Position numbers and translations under genes: made by a program. Positions 46,532 to 55,824 of a stretch of 64,000 nt of DNA are shown piece after piece (the stretch's first letter is position 1; each line of letters starts with the position of its first letter). A model generated the notes under the pieces. The model did not search any database. It saw only the letters and a program-made list of their open reading frames with translations, and was not told the DNA's origin. Source of the stretch: Parasediminibacterium sp051861445 (GTDB lineage: Bacteria > Bacteroidota > Bacteroidia > Chitinophagales > Chitinophagaceae); NCBI GenBank assembly GCA_051861445.1, contig JBHYCS010000011.1:1-64000 (forward strand), given 5' to 3'.

Positions 46532-46899
46532 GAGACTCTGTGCAAAAAACAGTTGATAAACTTGTATTATAACTAAATTTAGAATTACTTTTTTAGTAAA
46601 CTAATAATGTATTTTACTGCTTTACTATTAATAAAAAAATCCATAAAGAGAACTCTTTATGGATTTTTTATGGAGATTAAACCAATTTCATTTGTTTACC
46701 AGTTTTTTGCAACTATTTGGCTTTTGTTTCGTCACACACTGCAACACCTTGTTCATTTTGCGGCTATTCATAAAACTCTTTACAAGAAACTATGTGTATT
46801 AGTGCCCTGAGAAATACGATTTCATTATCGATAAATCTCAATTAGAAAAGGATATTTATACCAAAAAACTTTACAATTATTCAAAAACAACAATTGTTG
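46532..46899. other. Intergenic region between convergent kdsB and a secreted-protein gene
   Basis: It holds the strong terminator at 46634-46669. A 67-codon frame (46607-46810) runs through that terminator hairpin and has no family resemblance, so no gene is called. Confidence 0.5.
46634..46669. terminator. Strong bidirectional terminator
   Basis: AAAAAATCCATAAAGAG pairs perfectly with CTCTTTATGGATTTTTT around two bases. It serves kdsB and possibly the convergent gene. Confidence 0.88.
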
Positions 46900-48534
46900 T
46901 TATCTTAATTCTAAACTTCCCAAGGCATCTTTTGGTCTTGTAAATACACCTACACGCAAAGCATACAAGCTAATTTTATTTTTACCTATTGATTTACTAT
47001 GTTCAATGAGCGTAATGGCATCTATATCATCTTTATTACTATATAATGCTTCTCTAGTTAAACCGCCTTTTTCATCTATGGTAGCCATGACGAACTTTGT
47101 TTTTTTAATATTTGTAACTCTTATAGGACTTTTATCTAATTCTCTTTCTAAATTTTCTGCTTCATCGTTGTAAAATATGCACAATTTATTTTTATAAGCC
47201 ATTGCTTTAAAACTTATTCCAAGGGGTAATCCAAGATTAGATATAGAACTAAATTGTTGAAATTTGGGAATTCTAGTAACTGTAGATTTTCCAGTTTTGC
47301 TAATATTTATATTAAGAATATCACCGTACTCGTATTCAAATTGTTCACGTTCATTCATCGAAGAAGAACCTGATGTAATTGAAAGTCTTTGGGCTTTAAA
47401 ATATTCAAAAATATAATCTATACTTCCATTGTCTCTAACTAAATGTTCTTTATATCTAAAAAAGGAGCTTATACCTGGGTCTTTTTCTTTTTTACTACCT
47501 TGATCATCTTTGGCAATTGCAGCAACCAATTCTTGTGTAAAGGCTTCTATTTTACTTAAAGTAACCTTGCCCGTATTTTTCTCAAGTGTAGTTGTAAAAA
47601 ATCCACTTACGTAACCATATTCTTTTTCTTTATAAGTGCCAAATAAGGTTAAATTATTATCTACATCTGTTATTAAATTAATGTTTTGTACATATTTTTT
47701 GTTAATGTCTATAAAGTATTCTTTAGCATTATCGTTTGCATTACTATATATCAATAGTTTGGTTGAATAACCTGGCACTTTTTCACCATCCTCATGTATA
47801 GTTTCTTTTTTTACTTCACCTTCATAAAGCTTTATAATTATACATACTTCACCGGCATTCGTTACAAAAAAATCATGTATTCTTACTTGGTTATCTTGAT
47901 AAGGCAGTTCAATGGTTCTTTCCCATTTTTTAGTTACATTATTGTCAAAAACTCCCATATAAAACTTTTCTTTTTTCTTTGTTTCATTAGGTGCTTGAGC
48001 AAAAACTAACAAGTGAGAGCTATCGGTAGATACTTCAAAACTTACACCTGTTTTTATTCTTCCAAGATATGATCCAGTTTTCTGTGCTGCAAATCTGCCG
48101 AATGAAATCTGTTTTCCTTGTGGTTCAAGTGTGGTAAGGTTTACTGCCTGTGCCACATGTTCGGCCGTTTTTGTTTCTTTATCATATTTGCTACTTCTTA
48201 TATACAAATAGTTTTTTAGTTTCAAAAATTCAGAACTTCCATACAAAGTTTCTTCATCATAGAATGTTCTTGACTTTACTTCATTGAACTTACCATCAAT
48301 CAATGTAAGAACGGGAGTAAGTTTCATTGGGTCAATATTTAATCCTTTTACCATTACAGTACCACCTCTTACAATATTAGAAATTTTTATTAATTGCCCT
48401 TTATCGTCAGTAACTATACTATGAAAACCAGTTATAATCTTATCTTGTTCACCCCATTTAATAATTGGCTTTTGAGCCGAAGCAACGATTTGTATTGCAA
48501 GAAAATAGATACAAATCCAGAACTTATTTTTCAT
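46900..48534 (-). CDS. Secreted protein of unknown function
   Basis: This 544-residue protein has a signal peptide (about 1-20, ending ASAQ). The rest is rich in beta-strand patterns and lysine, with no membrane helix or recognised domain. Segments such as LLVFAQAPNETKKKEKFYMGVFD and NNLTLFGTYKEKEYGYVSGFF read like propeller or repeat blades. No catalytic motif or sorting domain was seen. It appears monocistronic. Confidence 0.7.
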   Translation of the reverse strand: MKNKFWICIYFLAIQIVASAQKPIIKWGEQDKIITGFHSIVTDDKGQLIKISNIVRGGTVMVKGLNIDPMKLTPVLTLIDGKFNEVKSRTFYDEETLYGSSEFLKLKNYLYIRSSKYDKETKTAEHVAQAVNLTTLEPQGKQISFGRFAAQKTGSYLGRIKTGVSFEVSTDSSHLLVFAQAPNETKKKEKFYMGVFDNNVTKKWERTIELPYQDNQVRIHDFFVTNAGEVCIIIKLYEGEVKKETIHEDGEKVPGYSTKLLIYSNANDNAKEYFIDINKKYVQNINLITDVDNNLTLFGTYKEKEYGYVSGFFTTTLEKNTGKVTLSKIEAFTQELVAAIAKDDQGSKKEKDPGISSFFRYKEHLVRDNGSIDYIFEYFKAQRLSITSGSSSMNEREQFEYEYGDILNINISKTGKSTVTRIPKFQQFSSISNLGLPLGISFKAMAYKNKLCIFYNDEAENLERELDKSPIRVTNIKKTKFVMATIDEKGGLTREALYSNKDDIDAITLIEHSKSIGKNKISLYALRVGVFTRPKDALGSLELR

Positions 48535-48811
48535 TTTAAAATTTTTTAATGCAAAAAAATATATTCTATTAAAGCAATAACTATAAAGTAGAAATTAAAT
48601 TAGTCCTACAACCAATTTTCTCTGAGATTTTACAATGAAATATCTGGGATAAAAACTAGATAAAATTTGAGTCAAGCTCATTAGCAACTTCATTAAAAGT
48701 GTTACCAGCAAAAACAGGTCAAGTTTTAATTTTAGAATACTTTAGAAAAAAGAAAACCATCGATTTGCATTTTGAGAAAATAAACTAATTATCCTATTTA
48801 GCTATATAAAT
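48535..48811. other. Intergenic region without a recognisable gene
   Basis: AT-rich. It holds the promoter region of the secreted protein to its left on the minus strand. No repeat or convincing short frame was seen. Confidence 0.4.
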
Positions 48812-48840
48812 GATAAAGCCTGCTTAATGCAGGCTTTATC
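48812..48840 (-). terminator. Hairpin after the sialate O-acetylesterase gene
   Basis: GATAAAGCCTGC pairs perfectly with GCAGGCTTTATC around five bases. It lies 3 bases past the stop codon on the minus strand. The T-rich part is mostly within the stem. Confidence 0.75.
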
Positions 48841-48843
48841 ATT

Positions 48844-50811
48844 TTACAACACAATGCACTGTTTGCTATATTGTTGTTTGTTTAACTCGTTAAAACGAAT
48901 GATGGCTACACCTTTAAATTGAATTGGCAATGCTATTTGAATAAGACCTTTTTGTTGGTTTAATTTTTTTGTTACAATTGTTTTACCAATACTGTTACTA
49001 ACTATAATACTACCTGTAAACTCTTTTGAAGCATATGCATTTATATTACCATTAGATACATTTAATAATTGCATATTAGCACTTGTATTTGGTATGTTAG
49101 TAGCAGCAACAATAGTGCTATATTCTGGTTGCCCATTTTTATTATTTGCTTTCAGTCTATAATAAATAATATTGTTTGTTCTGTTTGCTTGGTGGTCTTC
49201 AAATATATAATTACTATCGCTTCCTTTGGCAAAAACATTTCCTATTGTAGTAAAGTTTATTCCGTTCATAGACATTTCTATATCAAAGCTTGCAATATCT
49301 ATTTCTGTTAAGGTTTTCCACGTAATTAATTTGTTGCCGCTCGTTAAGTTCATAACTTTTACATCACCAAAATGCACAGGCAAAATATTGATGATATTTT
49401 GCATACTTTCTGTTCTAAACGATGGTGCAGGTAAACCAGCTGCATTAAATAATGAACCTACAACATAGTTTTTAAAGGCATATCGTACGTATAAAGGAGC
49501 ACGTACACTACTACTTCGTACATTAATAGAATAATTATAGTCGGCAAGAGTTGCTGTAGCAGGATAATAAACTTTGTCTGCACCAGCTATTTCAAAATCA
49601 CTTAATCCATTACCAAAACTCGTTAGTCCAAATCCGCTATAATCGAATCTTAAATTTATTACATCATTTGAAATAGTTAGGCTCTTAAAAACAGGTCCAC
49701 TTGGTGTTCCTCTTTTTCCATAATTTTTAATTAAAGCCCATTCGGCTAATCTATCGCCAACAACCTTCTTTTTTGGATAGTGAACAGTTACTTGTGTAGA
49801 AATATCCATGGTAGAAGCCATGCCTGTATTGGGTGTAAGTAGCATGGTATTTAGCTGTGCTTCTCTAAACAATGCAGCACCTAGATTTGTGTTTACACCA
49901 TATGGCACTAATTGAGCAAAGTAGAAAGGAAAATCGCCTTGATCCCACTGAGTTCTCCAAGATGTTATTAAATTTGTGAAGAGTAATCTGTATTGAGCAT
50001 GATTACTGATATTAGATTCTCCCTGCGACCATATAATTCCCTTAATTGTAAACCCAATAAATGGATGAAGCATAGTGTTGTAAAGGATGGTAGGTGTTTC
50101 ATGAGCATCTTGCCAGTTAACTACATTTGGTATTATCACAGGTTTTACCTTGGCTAAAGTAGCACTATCTGTCCAGCTTTCTATTGTTGAACCACCTCTT
50201 GCGGTTACTAAAATACCAATGGGTATATCTAATGTTTCTTGTAATTTTTTAGCAAAAAAATAAGCAGTTGCACTAAAATCTGGTGTGGTTGCTGGTGAAG
50301 CTGTTTCCCATATACCATTAGTTGTTGTAGTTACAGGTACTCTGCTTGTTCCATTCCAGCCAGACATGAAAACCCTTAAATTGGAATTTAAAGAGTTTGC
50401 AATAAAAAACGCACTACTGTCTACAAGTTGCGGTGGCGTAGCCGATGTGTAACCCTTCATTGGCATTTCCATATTAGATTGACCAGAACAAAGCCAAACC
50501 TCACCAATTAGTACATTTCTAAAAATAATTTCTCTGCTTCCTCTAACCGTAACAGTGTAAGGACCACCTGCTGAAGGTGTTTGAATTTTTAATTTCCATT
50601 TTCCCGAAGAATCGGTTCTGGTATTATTAGAAGCACCCCAACTTCCAGTTACACTTATTGGAGTATTTGCAAAATCAGTTCCCCAAATAGCAGCTTGCGT
50701 TTGTTGTTGCAAAATCATACTATCGCTAAAAAAAATGGGTAGTTTGGTTTGTGCTTTTGTGCAAACTGCTGAAATAACAAAAATTATAACAAGTTGATAT
50801 TTTCGTAGCAT
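48844..50811 (-). CDS. Sialate O-acetylesterase with T9SS-like C-terminal region
   Basis: This is a protein of about 655 residues from ATG (MLRKYQLVIIFVISAVC). A longer frame adds a charged leader and is less likely. The SGNH-type esterase has the serine in WLCSGQSNMEMPM and the IIWSQGESN block. It removes O-acetyl groups from sialic acid or related sugars. The last 150 residues have a beta-sandwich (HFGDVKVMNL) and a sorting-domain-like end (SIGKTIVTKKLNQQ). This suggests T9SS export or surface attachment, though the final motif is weaker than in the 2188 and 9612 proteins. Confidence 0.88.
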   Translation of the reverse strand: MLRKYQLVIIFVISAVCTKAQTKLPIFFSDSMILQQQTQAAIWGTDFANTPISVTGSWGASNNTRTDSSGKWKLKIQTPSAGGPYTVTVRGSREIIFRNVLIGEVWLCSGQSNMEMPMKGYTSATPPQLVDSSAFFIANSLNSNLRVFMSGWNGTSRVPVTTTTNGIWETASPATTPDFSATAYFFAKKLQETLDIPIGILVTARGGSTIESWTDSATLAKVKPVIIPNVVNWQDAHETPTILYNTMLHPFIGFTIKGIIWSQGESNISNHAQYRLLFTNLITSWRTQWDQGDFPFYFAQLVPYGVNTNLGAALFREAQLNTMLLTPNTGMASTMDISTQVTVHYPKKKVVGDRLAEWALIKNYGKRGTPSGPVFKSLTISNDVINLRFDYSGFGLTSFGNGLSDFEIAGADKVYYPATATLADYNYSINVRSSSVRAPLYVRYAFKNYVVGSLFNAAGLPAPSFRTESMQNIINILPVHFGDVKVMNLTSGNKLITWKTLTEIDIASFDIEMSMNGINFTTIGNVFAKGSDSNYIFEDHQANRTNNIIYYRLKANNKNGQPEYSTIVAATNIPNTSANMQLLNVSNGNINAYASKEFTGSIIVSNSIGKTIVTKKLNQQKGLIQIALPIQFKGVAIIRFNELNKQQYSKQCIVL

Positions 50812-51188
50812 TATTATTCGTTTACTAATTGTATGTTCTTTGGCATGAAGTTTTTTTATGAACATGCTATCTTTTCTAAGTCAATCGATTGAATAAAAGT
50901 ATCAAAAAAATTCCACGCCATTCATTAAAAGTGAATAAAAAATGAATTTTTATACTTCAAGCTTCAAATGAAGATCGTTTTATCTTACTGCTAATTCAAG
51001 AAGAAAGGCGATAAGGGCTTATTATTAAGCTACACATTAAGCTACACATTAAGCTAGTTGCATTATTGGTTATATGAGTATTTGCAGTAGCAATCAGCTT
51101 TATCGCTTATTCATCCATAACAATTTGTTCACCTTACCGTCACATTGTGTTAATACGTTTGTTACAATTTTGGTAAACTCTAGTTTAC
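50812..51188. other. Divergent intergenic region with a short tandem repeat
   Basis: It lies between the esterase and the phosphoesterase genes and should contain both promoters. TTACAATTTTGG lies 22 bases before the phosphoesterase start. The only structure seen is the 12-base tandem repeat at 51024-51057. Confidence 0.45.
51024..51057. repeat. 12-bp tandem repeat
   Basis: ATTAAGCTACAC occurs twice in full, followed by ATTAAGCTA. No coding role. Confidence 0.85.
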
Positions 51189-52067
51189 ATGGAAAGAAGA
51201 CCAGTTGAAGTTGTTGTATTAAGCGATTTACATTTAGGTACTTATGGCTGTCAGGCACAAGAGATTGTGAACTATCTTAAAAGTATTCTTCCTCAAATTC
51301 TAATCCTTAACGGTGATATTATTGATGTTTGGCAATTTAATAAACGATACTTTCCTGTAACACATATGCAAGTAATAAAAGAGGTGATGCATTTGTTAAG
51401 CAAAGGAACAAGAGTTGTTTATATTACAGGAAACCACGACGAAGCCTTACGTAGATACAGCGATTTACAATTGGGTAATTTTCAATTGACAGATAAATTG
51501 GTGATTGAAATTAATGGTAAAATGACATGGCTATTTCATGGCGATATTTTCGATGCCACTACAAAGGGAAGTGCCAAACTATTGGCAAAACTAGGGGGTC
51601 ATGGATACGATTTTTTAATTCTTGTTAATAGCTTAATAAACAAATTATTAAAGTTAGTAGGGAAAGAAAAAATGAGCTTTAGTAAAAAGGTAAAAAACAG
51701 TGTAAAAAAAGCAGTTGCTTGGATTGGCGATTTTGAGCAAACTGCTGCTGAATTGGCTATTGAAAAAAGGTATGACTATGTGATTTGTGGACATATTCAC
51801 CAACCACAAAAAAGAGTAGTAACTACAGAAAAAGGAAGTGTTACTTATTTGAATAGTGGTGATTGGATAGAAAACCTAACTGCACTAGAATATCACCACA
51901 ACGATTGGAGCATTTATCATTACAACGAAGCAGATTTTGCTCAGCAAAAAGCACCCGTTGTATCAATGGAAAAAAAATTACCAAAACTAAACGTTGTTCC
52001 AGACGAAGTAGTGCTATTCAACTCTTTTGTTGCTGCCATGGAAAATGGTGTAAAACTTTCTTTATGA
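51189..52067 (+). CDS. LpxH-like metallophosphoesterase
   Basis: This 292-residue calcineurin-like phosphoesterase has all metal motifs: SDLHLG, NGDIIDVW, TGNHDEALR, FHGDIFD and CGHIHQP. It resembles UDP-2,3-diacylglucosamine pyrophosphatase (LpxH) and its Bacteroidota paralogues, with a basic helical insert (about 145-185) that may touch the membrane. It may act in lipid A synthesis or on another phospholipid-linked substrate. The next gene, a glycosyltransferase, overlaps it by four bases, so both probably serve one lipid or glycan. Confidence 0.85.
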   Translation: MERRPVEVVVLSDLHLGTYGCQAQEIVNYLKSILPQILILNGDIIDVWQFNKRYFPVTHMQVIKEVMHLLSKGTRVVYITGNHDEALRRYSDLQLGNFQLTDKLVIEINGKMTWLFHGDIFDATTKGSAKLLAKLGGHGYDFLILVNSLINKLLKLVGKEKMSFSKKVKNSVKKAVAWIGDFEQTAAELAIEKRYDYVICGHIHQPQKRVVTTEKGSVTYLNSGDWIENLTALEYHHNDWSIYHYNEADFAQQKAPVVSMEKKLPKLNVVPDEVVLFNSFVAAMENGVKLSL

Positions 52068-53137
52068 GTAAAAAAATGAACATTCTTTATGCCGTTCAAG
52101 CCACAGGAAATGGCCATATTGCTAGGGCAACTCAGCTAATGCCTTACTTAGAAAAATATGGAAATGTAGATGTATATTTAAGTGGTAGCAATAGCAATTT
52201 ATCTACTCAAGAATTACCTGTTAAATATCGAAGTAAAGGTCTTAGTCTTTTTTATGGTAATAGAGGTGGATTGGATTATTATAAAATGTGGAAGCAATTG
52301 AGTATTCCAACAATCATAAAAGAGGCAAAAGCTCTACCCGTACAGCAATACGATTTAGTGATTAATGATTTTGAAAGTATTACTGCACTAGCTTGCAAAT
52401 TTAAAAAAATACCTAGTATTCAGTTTGGTCATCAAGCTAGTTTTGTTTCTAGCAAAACACCAAGACCTCTAAAAAAAGATTTTATTGGAGAATTGGTGCT
52501 TAAAAATTATGCTACAACATCGCATCAAATAGGACTGCATTTTCAACCGTATGATTCGTTTATTTTTTCTCCAATTATTAAAAAAGAAATCTTAAACGCT
52601 CATGCAACAGACAAAGGACATATCACTGTATATCTCTCTCACTTTAGCGATGAAGTAGTTATAAGTGCATTGCAAAAATGTAAAGACTTACGCTTTGAAG
52701 TTTTTTCAAAAAAAGTAGTTGTACCACAAACACTGGGCAATTGCACTTTATTACCAATACACAACGAAACCTTTAACAACAGTGTTATTCATGCACATGG
52801 TGTAATTACGGGTGCAGGCTTTGAAACACCGGCAGAAGTATTGTATTTAGGTAAAAAATTATTGTGTATTCCTATTGCAGGTCAATACGAACAATTGTGC
52901 AATGCTGCTGCTTTAGAAGCTTTTAGAGTGCCAATAGTACAAACGATTGATCAACATTTTACACAAATAATTTATCGTTGGTTGGCATCTTTACAGCCCA
53001 AACCACTTCATCTACAACAGTCTACTTTCGAAATTGTACAACAAGTAATTGAGCTTGGCAAAACAATTTCGTATAACAATCATGAAACTCTTCCTGCTTT
53101 AACAGATCATAGTTTAGAACAATTAGCACTTGGTTAG
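52064..53137 (+). CDS. Glycosyltransferase (GT-B, UDP-glycosyltransferase-like)
   Basis: This is a protein of about 357 residues from ATG (MSKKMNILYAVQATGNGHIARA). The ORF extends 200 bases further upstream inside the preceding gene but in another frame. GNGH near the N-terminus, and GAGFETPAEVLYLGKKLLCIPI with QYEQLCNAAAL near the C-terminus, match the donor site of MurG/UGT-like transferases. It is coupled by ATGA to the LpxH-like gene. The acceptor is probably a lipid, unknown. Confidence 0.83.
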   Translation: MSKKMNILYAVQATGNGHIARATQLMPYLEKYGNVDVYLSGSNSNLSTQELPVKYRSKGLSLFYGNRGGLDYYKMWKQLSIPTIIKEAKALPVQQYDLVINDFESITALACKFKKIPSIQFGHQASFVSSKTPRPLKKDFIGELVLKNYATTSHQIGLHFQPYDSFIFSPIIKKEILNAHATDKGHITVYLSHFSDEVVISALQKCKDLRFEVFSKKVVVPQTLGNCTLLPIHNETFNNSVIHAHGVITGAGFETPAEVLYLGKKLLCIPIAGQYEQLCNAAALEAFRVPIVQTIDQHFTQIIYRWLASLQPKPLHLQQSTFEIVQQVIELGKTISYNNHETLPALTDHSLEQLALG

Positions 53138-53803
53138 TTTATGAAGCATTTTTATGTGAATAATTTTTTCACATGAATATGCTATTGTGTAAGCTTGCAT
53201 TTACAGGCATTTTTGCACTGTAAAATTTATGATTATGAAAAGCAAGTTTATGACCACACATTTATTATTGGCAATTGCTGGTAGCACCAAAAAAGTGGTA
53301 GAAAAACCAATTACTGAAACAGTAGCTAATACAGCTAATCAACAGATTATTTGGAGTAAAGAAAAAAACGAACAAACTCAAAAATTGAGTGTACTACAGT
53401 CAAATTCTATTATCAACAGGCTTTCTTAAGTGGCACTGTTTTTGAAAAAAATTAAAGTATGTCAAAGCAATTCTTTAATATGATGGATTATTTTTTCACT
53501 ATGATTATTTTATTATCTGGTGAAGAAGCTTATAACGATATAACCATCGATCATATTCTATAGTTTAAGGTTGTTCTAACCAATTTCACATTTGCCCATT
53601 CGGCATTTTGTTATCTATCATTTTATTGGTTTAATGAATACAATACATCCATTATAATTGGCTGTGTATTAGGCTGTACTTGAATTTCAACAGAATCATC
53701 ATTTTTATTTTCACATCAATATGTTATTGTGCTAACAAAAAACCAACAATAGGTTTGCACTAAATTTTAAACAAAATCATTTTAAACAACAAAAACAAAT
53801 ACA
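53138..53803. other. Gene-poor stretch with a duplicated upstream sequence
   Basis: TTCACATGAATATGCTATTG (from about 53168) and TTCACATCAATATGTTATTG (from about 53711) are near-identical and stand at similar distances from the starts at 53229-53235 and 53804. A 66-codon frame (53229-53429) begins with a signal-like MKSKFMTTHLLLAIAGSTKK, where a lipoprotein Cys might be expected in place of Ser. It may be a decayed small lipoprotein gene. The rest shows nothing recognisable. Confidence 0.4.
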
Positions 53804-54601
53804 ATGAAAACAAACATCGTAAAGCCCATTTTAGGGTTATTATCCATCTTGTCGGTTGCTGCAACATCATGCAGTAAAGAAACTGGCACAGGAACAACTG
53901 TAACATCTTCTTCTGTAACTGAATTTAAGAAAGGAGATGAGTTTATTAAGCTGAGTTATAATGTAGATGGTACTATTCAAAAAGCAACCATTAAAACCGA
54001 TGTAAACACCAACGGTTCTACAGTAGAATACAACGTGTTGTATAATGCCAATAAAAAAATGTCTGAAATGACAAGCGTTTCAGGCGAAAAAATTGTACCT
54101 GTTTACAGCACAAACAATCAATTAGATAAAGCAGATATTTTTATTGGGACTGAAAAAAGTGGTAGTATTCAATATGAGTATCAAAACAATTTATTATCGA
54201 AAGCAACTTTAACAACCAAGCTTACTGGCAGCACTTTTATTCCGATTATGGAATTTAGATTTACCTATAATACAGCTGGTAATGTATCAAAAGTAGCAAC
54301 GTTTATGCCAGGTAGTTTAATTCCTACACAATTGGTACCTGCTGGTTATGTATAGTTTACGTACGATAACAAAACCAATCCATTGTATGTACAAAAAGAC
54401 TTCCTTTCTTTATTAATGCAACCAGCTTCTAAAAACAATGTAATTAAAGAAAAGCATTATGATGAAAACAATGTTTTAGAAGATGAGGTAACTTACACAT
54501 ACACTTACAATTCATTAGGATTGCCAACTGCTGCTGTAGTAAAATCTGGATTGCCAAATCAGCCTGTAACTACAACCAATCTTTCTATTACTTACAAATA
54601 A
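53804..54601 (+). pseudogene. Lipoprotein gene interrupted by an in-frame amber codon
   Basis: It starts MKTNIVKPILGLLSILSVAATSC, a lipoprotein signal with the lipobox Cys at about 23. The middle is beta-rich with repeats of the form YNVLYNANKKMSE, YEYQNNLLSKA and FTYNTAGNVSKV. TAG at 54353-54355 stops it after 183 codons, but the same frame continues FTYDNKTNPLYVQKDF to TAA at 54601. The continuation has the same repeat style (YTYNSLGLPTAA). A one-base change to a stop is the simplest reading. No function is known. Confidence 0.8.
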
Positions 54602-54629
54602 TTTTTTCAAACAACAACCAACACATATT

Positions 54630-54665
54630 AAAAAGGCTGTCTCAATTAAATGAGGCAGCCTTTTA
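54630..54665. terminator. Bidirectional terminator
   Basis: AAGGCTGTCTCA pairs with TGAGGCAGCCTT (one G-T pair), flanked by an A-run and a T-run. It lies between convergent genes. Confidence 0.87.
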
Positions 54666-54686
54666 ATATTATTTACCAAAAAAAAC

Positions 54687-55760
54687 TTATAGTTTTTCAT
54701 ATAAAGCTCTAAGCTTTTCTCTGGTCATAATCGTTTCCCAGTCTTTGCCCAAAGCATTCTCCCATAAAGGTTTCATACCTAAACTTACATTAATCATGGC
54801 ATCAAATTGTTCTTCTGTTAAGCCTTTACAAATACCAACAGGAATTTCAATATTGTTTTCTTCAACCATGCGTTTAAATTCTGCCACTCCTTCAGGATAA
54901 TACTCTTCTATATGATTCATCACAATACAGTTGCCTATTCCATGTTTTGTACCCAACAAATAGCTTAATCCATAACTTACTGCATGTGCAACACCAACTT
55001 GACTGTAAGCAATGCTCATTCCACCTGCATAGCTAGCCATCATGAGCTTATCATCGAAGGTATCGTTCCATTCTTTTTTTCCTAGAAAAACTTCTCTACA
55101 CAATTCCAATGCTTTTTCACCATAGCTTTTGCTAAACTCGTTTAAGTAAGTTCCTTGTAAACTTTCAATGCAATGAATATAGCAATCCATACCTGTATAA
55201 AAACGTTGGTTTACAGGAGCATCTTTACACAATTCTGGATCTAAAACAATTTGGTCAAAAGGCGTAAAATCACTATTCATGCCTAGTTTACGTGTTGGCC
55301 CTGTTAACACAGTTGTTCTAGAAACTTCAGCACCTGTTCCGCTTAATGTAGGAATACCTACTTTATATACACCTGCAAATTTTACCAAATCCCATCCTTG
55401 ATAATCAGCACTTGAGCCAGGATTGGTCATCATTAAACTCACTGCCTTAGCCAAATCCATTGTGCTACCACCACCAATACCAACAATGCCACTTACGGTT
55501 CCAAATTGGTCTTTTAGCTGTTGTGCCAAAGCATCTACCTGCTTCGTTTTAGGTTCGTACGTAACATCTGCAAACAATACGATATCATTTCCTCTTAATG
55601 GGATTCTATTTGGTAAATTTTTCCCTTCAAAAAAATGATCTACCAAAAAAACCATTGGTGCATTTTCTTTTCTATGTGGAGCAAGTATTTCATCTAATTG
55701 ATTAAAGCTACCTCTTCCATAAACTACGTAGCTAACCATTTTAAAGTTTCTAAATTGCAT
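54687..55760 (-). CDS. kdnB: Kdo 8-oxidase-like iron-dependent alcohol dehydrogenase (KdnB)
   Basis: This 357-residue protein resembles Shewanella KdnB closely along its length: YGRGSFNQLDEILAPHRK, GIGGGSTMDLAKAVSLM, NPGSSADYQGWDLVKF and GPTRKLGMNSDFTPFDQ. Metal ligands are in TGMDCYIHC, GVAHAVSYG and LGTKHGIGNC. KdnB oxidises C8 of Kdo, before KdnA adds an amino group to make 8-amino-Kdo for lipopolysaccharide. KdnA is not adjacent, and no candidate aminotransferase other than argD is in the window. The assignment comes from remembered sequence similarity. Confidence 0.85.
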   Translation of the reverse strand: MQFRNFKMVSYVVYGRGSFNQLDEILAPHRKENAPMVFLVDHFFEGKNLPNRIPLRGNDIVLFADVTYEPKTKQVDALAQQLKDQFGTVSGIVGIGGGSTMDLAKAVSLMMTNPGSSADYQGWDLVKFAGVYKVGIPTLSGTGAEVSRTTVLTGPTRKLGMNSDFTPFDQIVLDPELCKDAPVNQRFYTGMDCYIHCIESLQGTYLNEFSKSYGEKALELCREVFLGKKEWNDTFDDKLMMASYAGGMSIAYSQVGVAHAVSYGLSYLLGTKHGIGNCIVMNHIEEYYPEGVAEFKRMVEENNIEIPVGICKGLTEEQFDAMINVSLGMKPLWENALGKDWETIMTREKLRALYEKL

Positions 55761-55824
55761 AGTGTAATTTTTAAAATTGAAAAGTAGATTGAACAGAAAT
55801 TGTGAATGCTTATAATGATTGTTT

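Noticed and set aside
46607..46810. 67-codon frame after kdsB
   Set aside because: Runs through a perfect terminator hairpin and resembles no protein.
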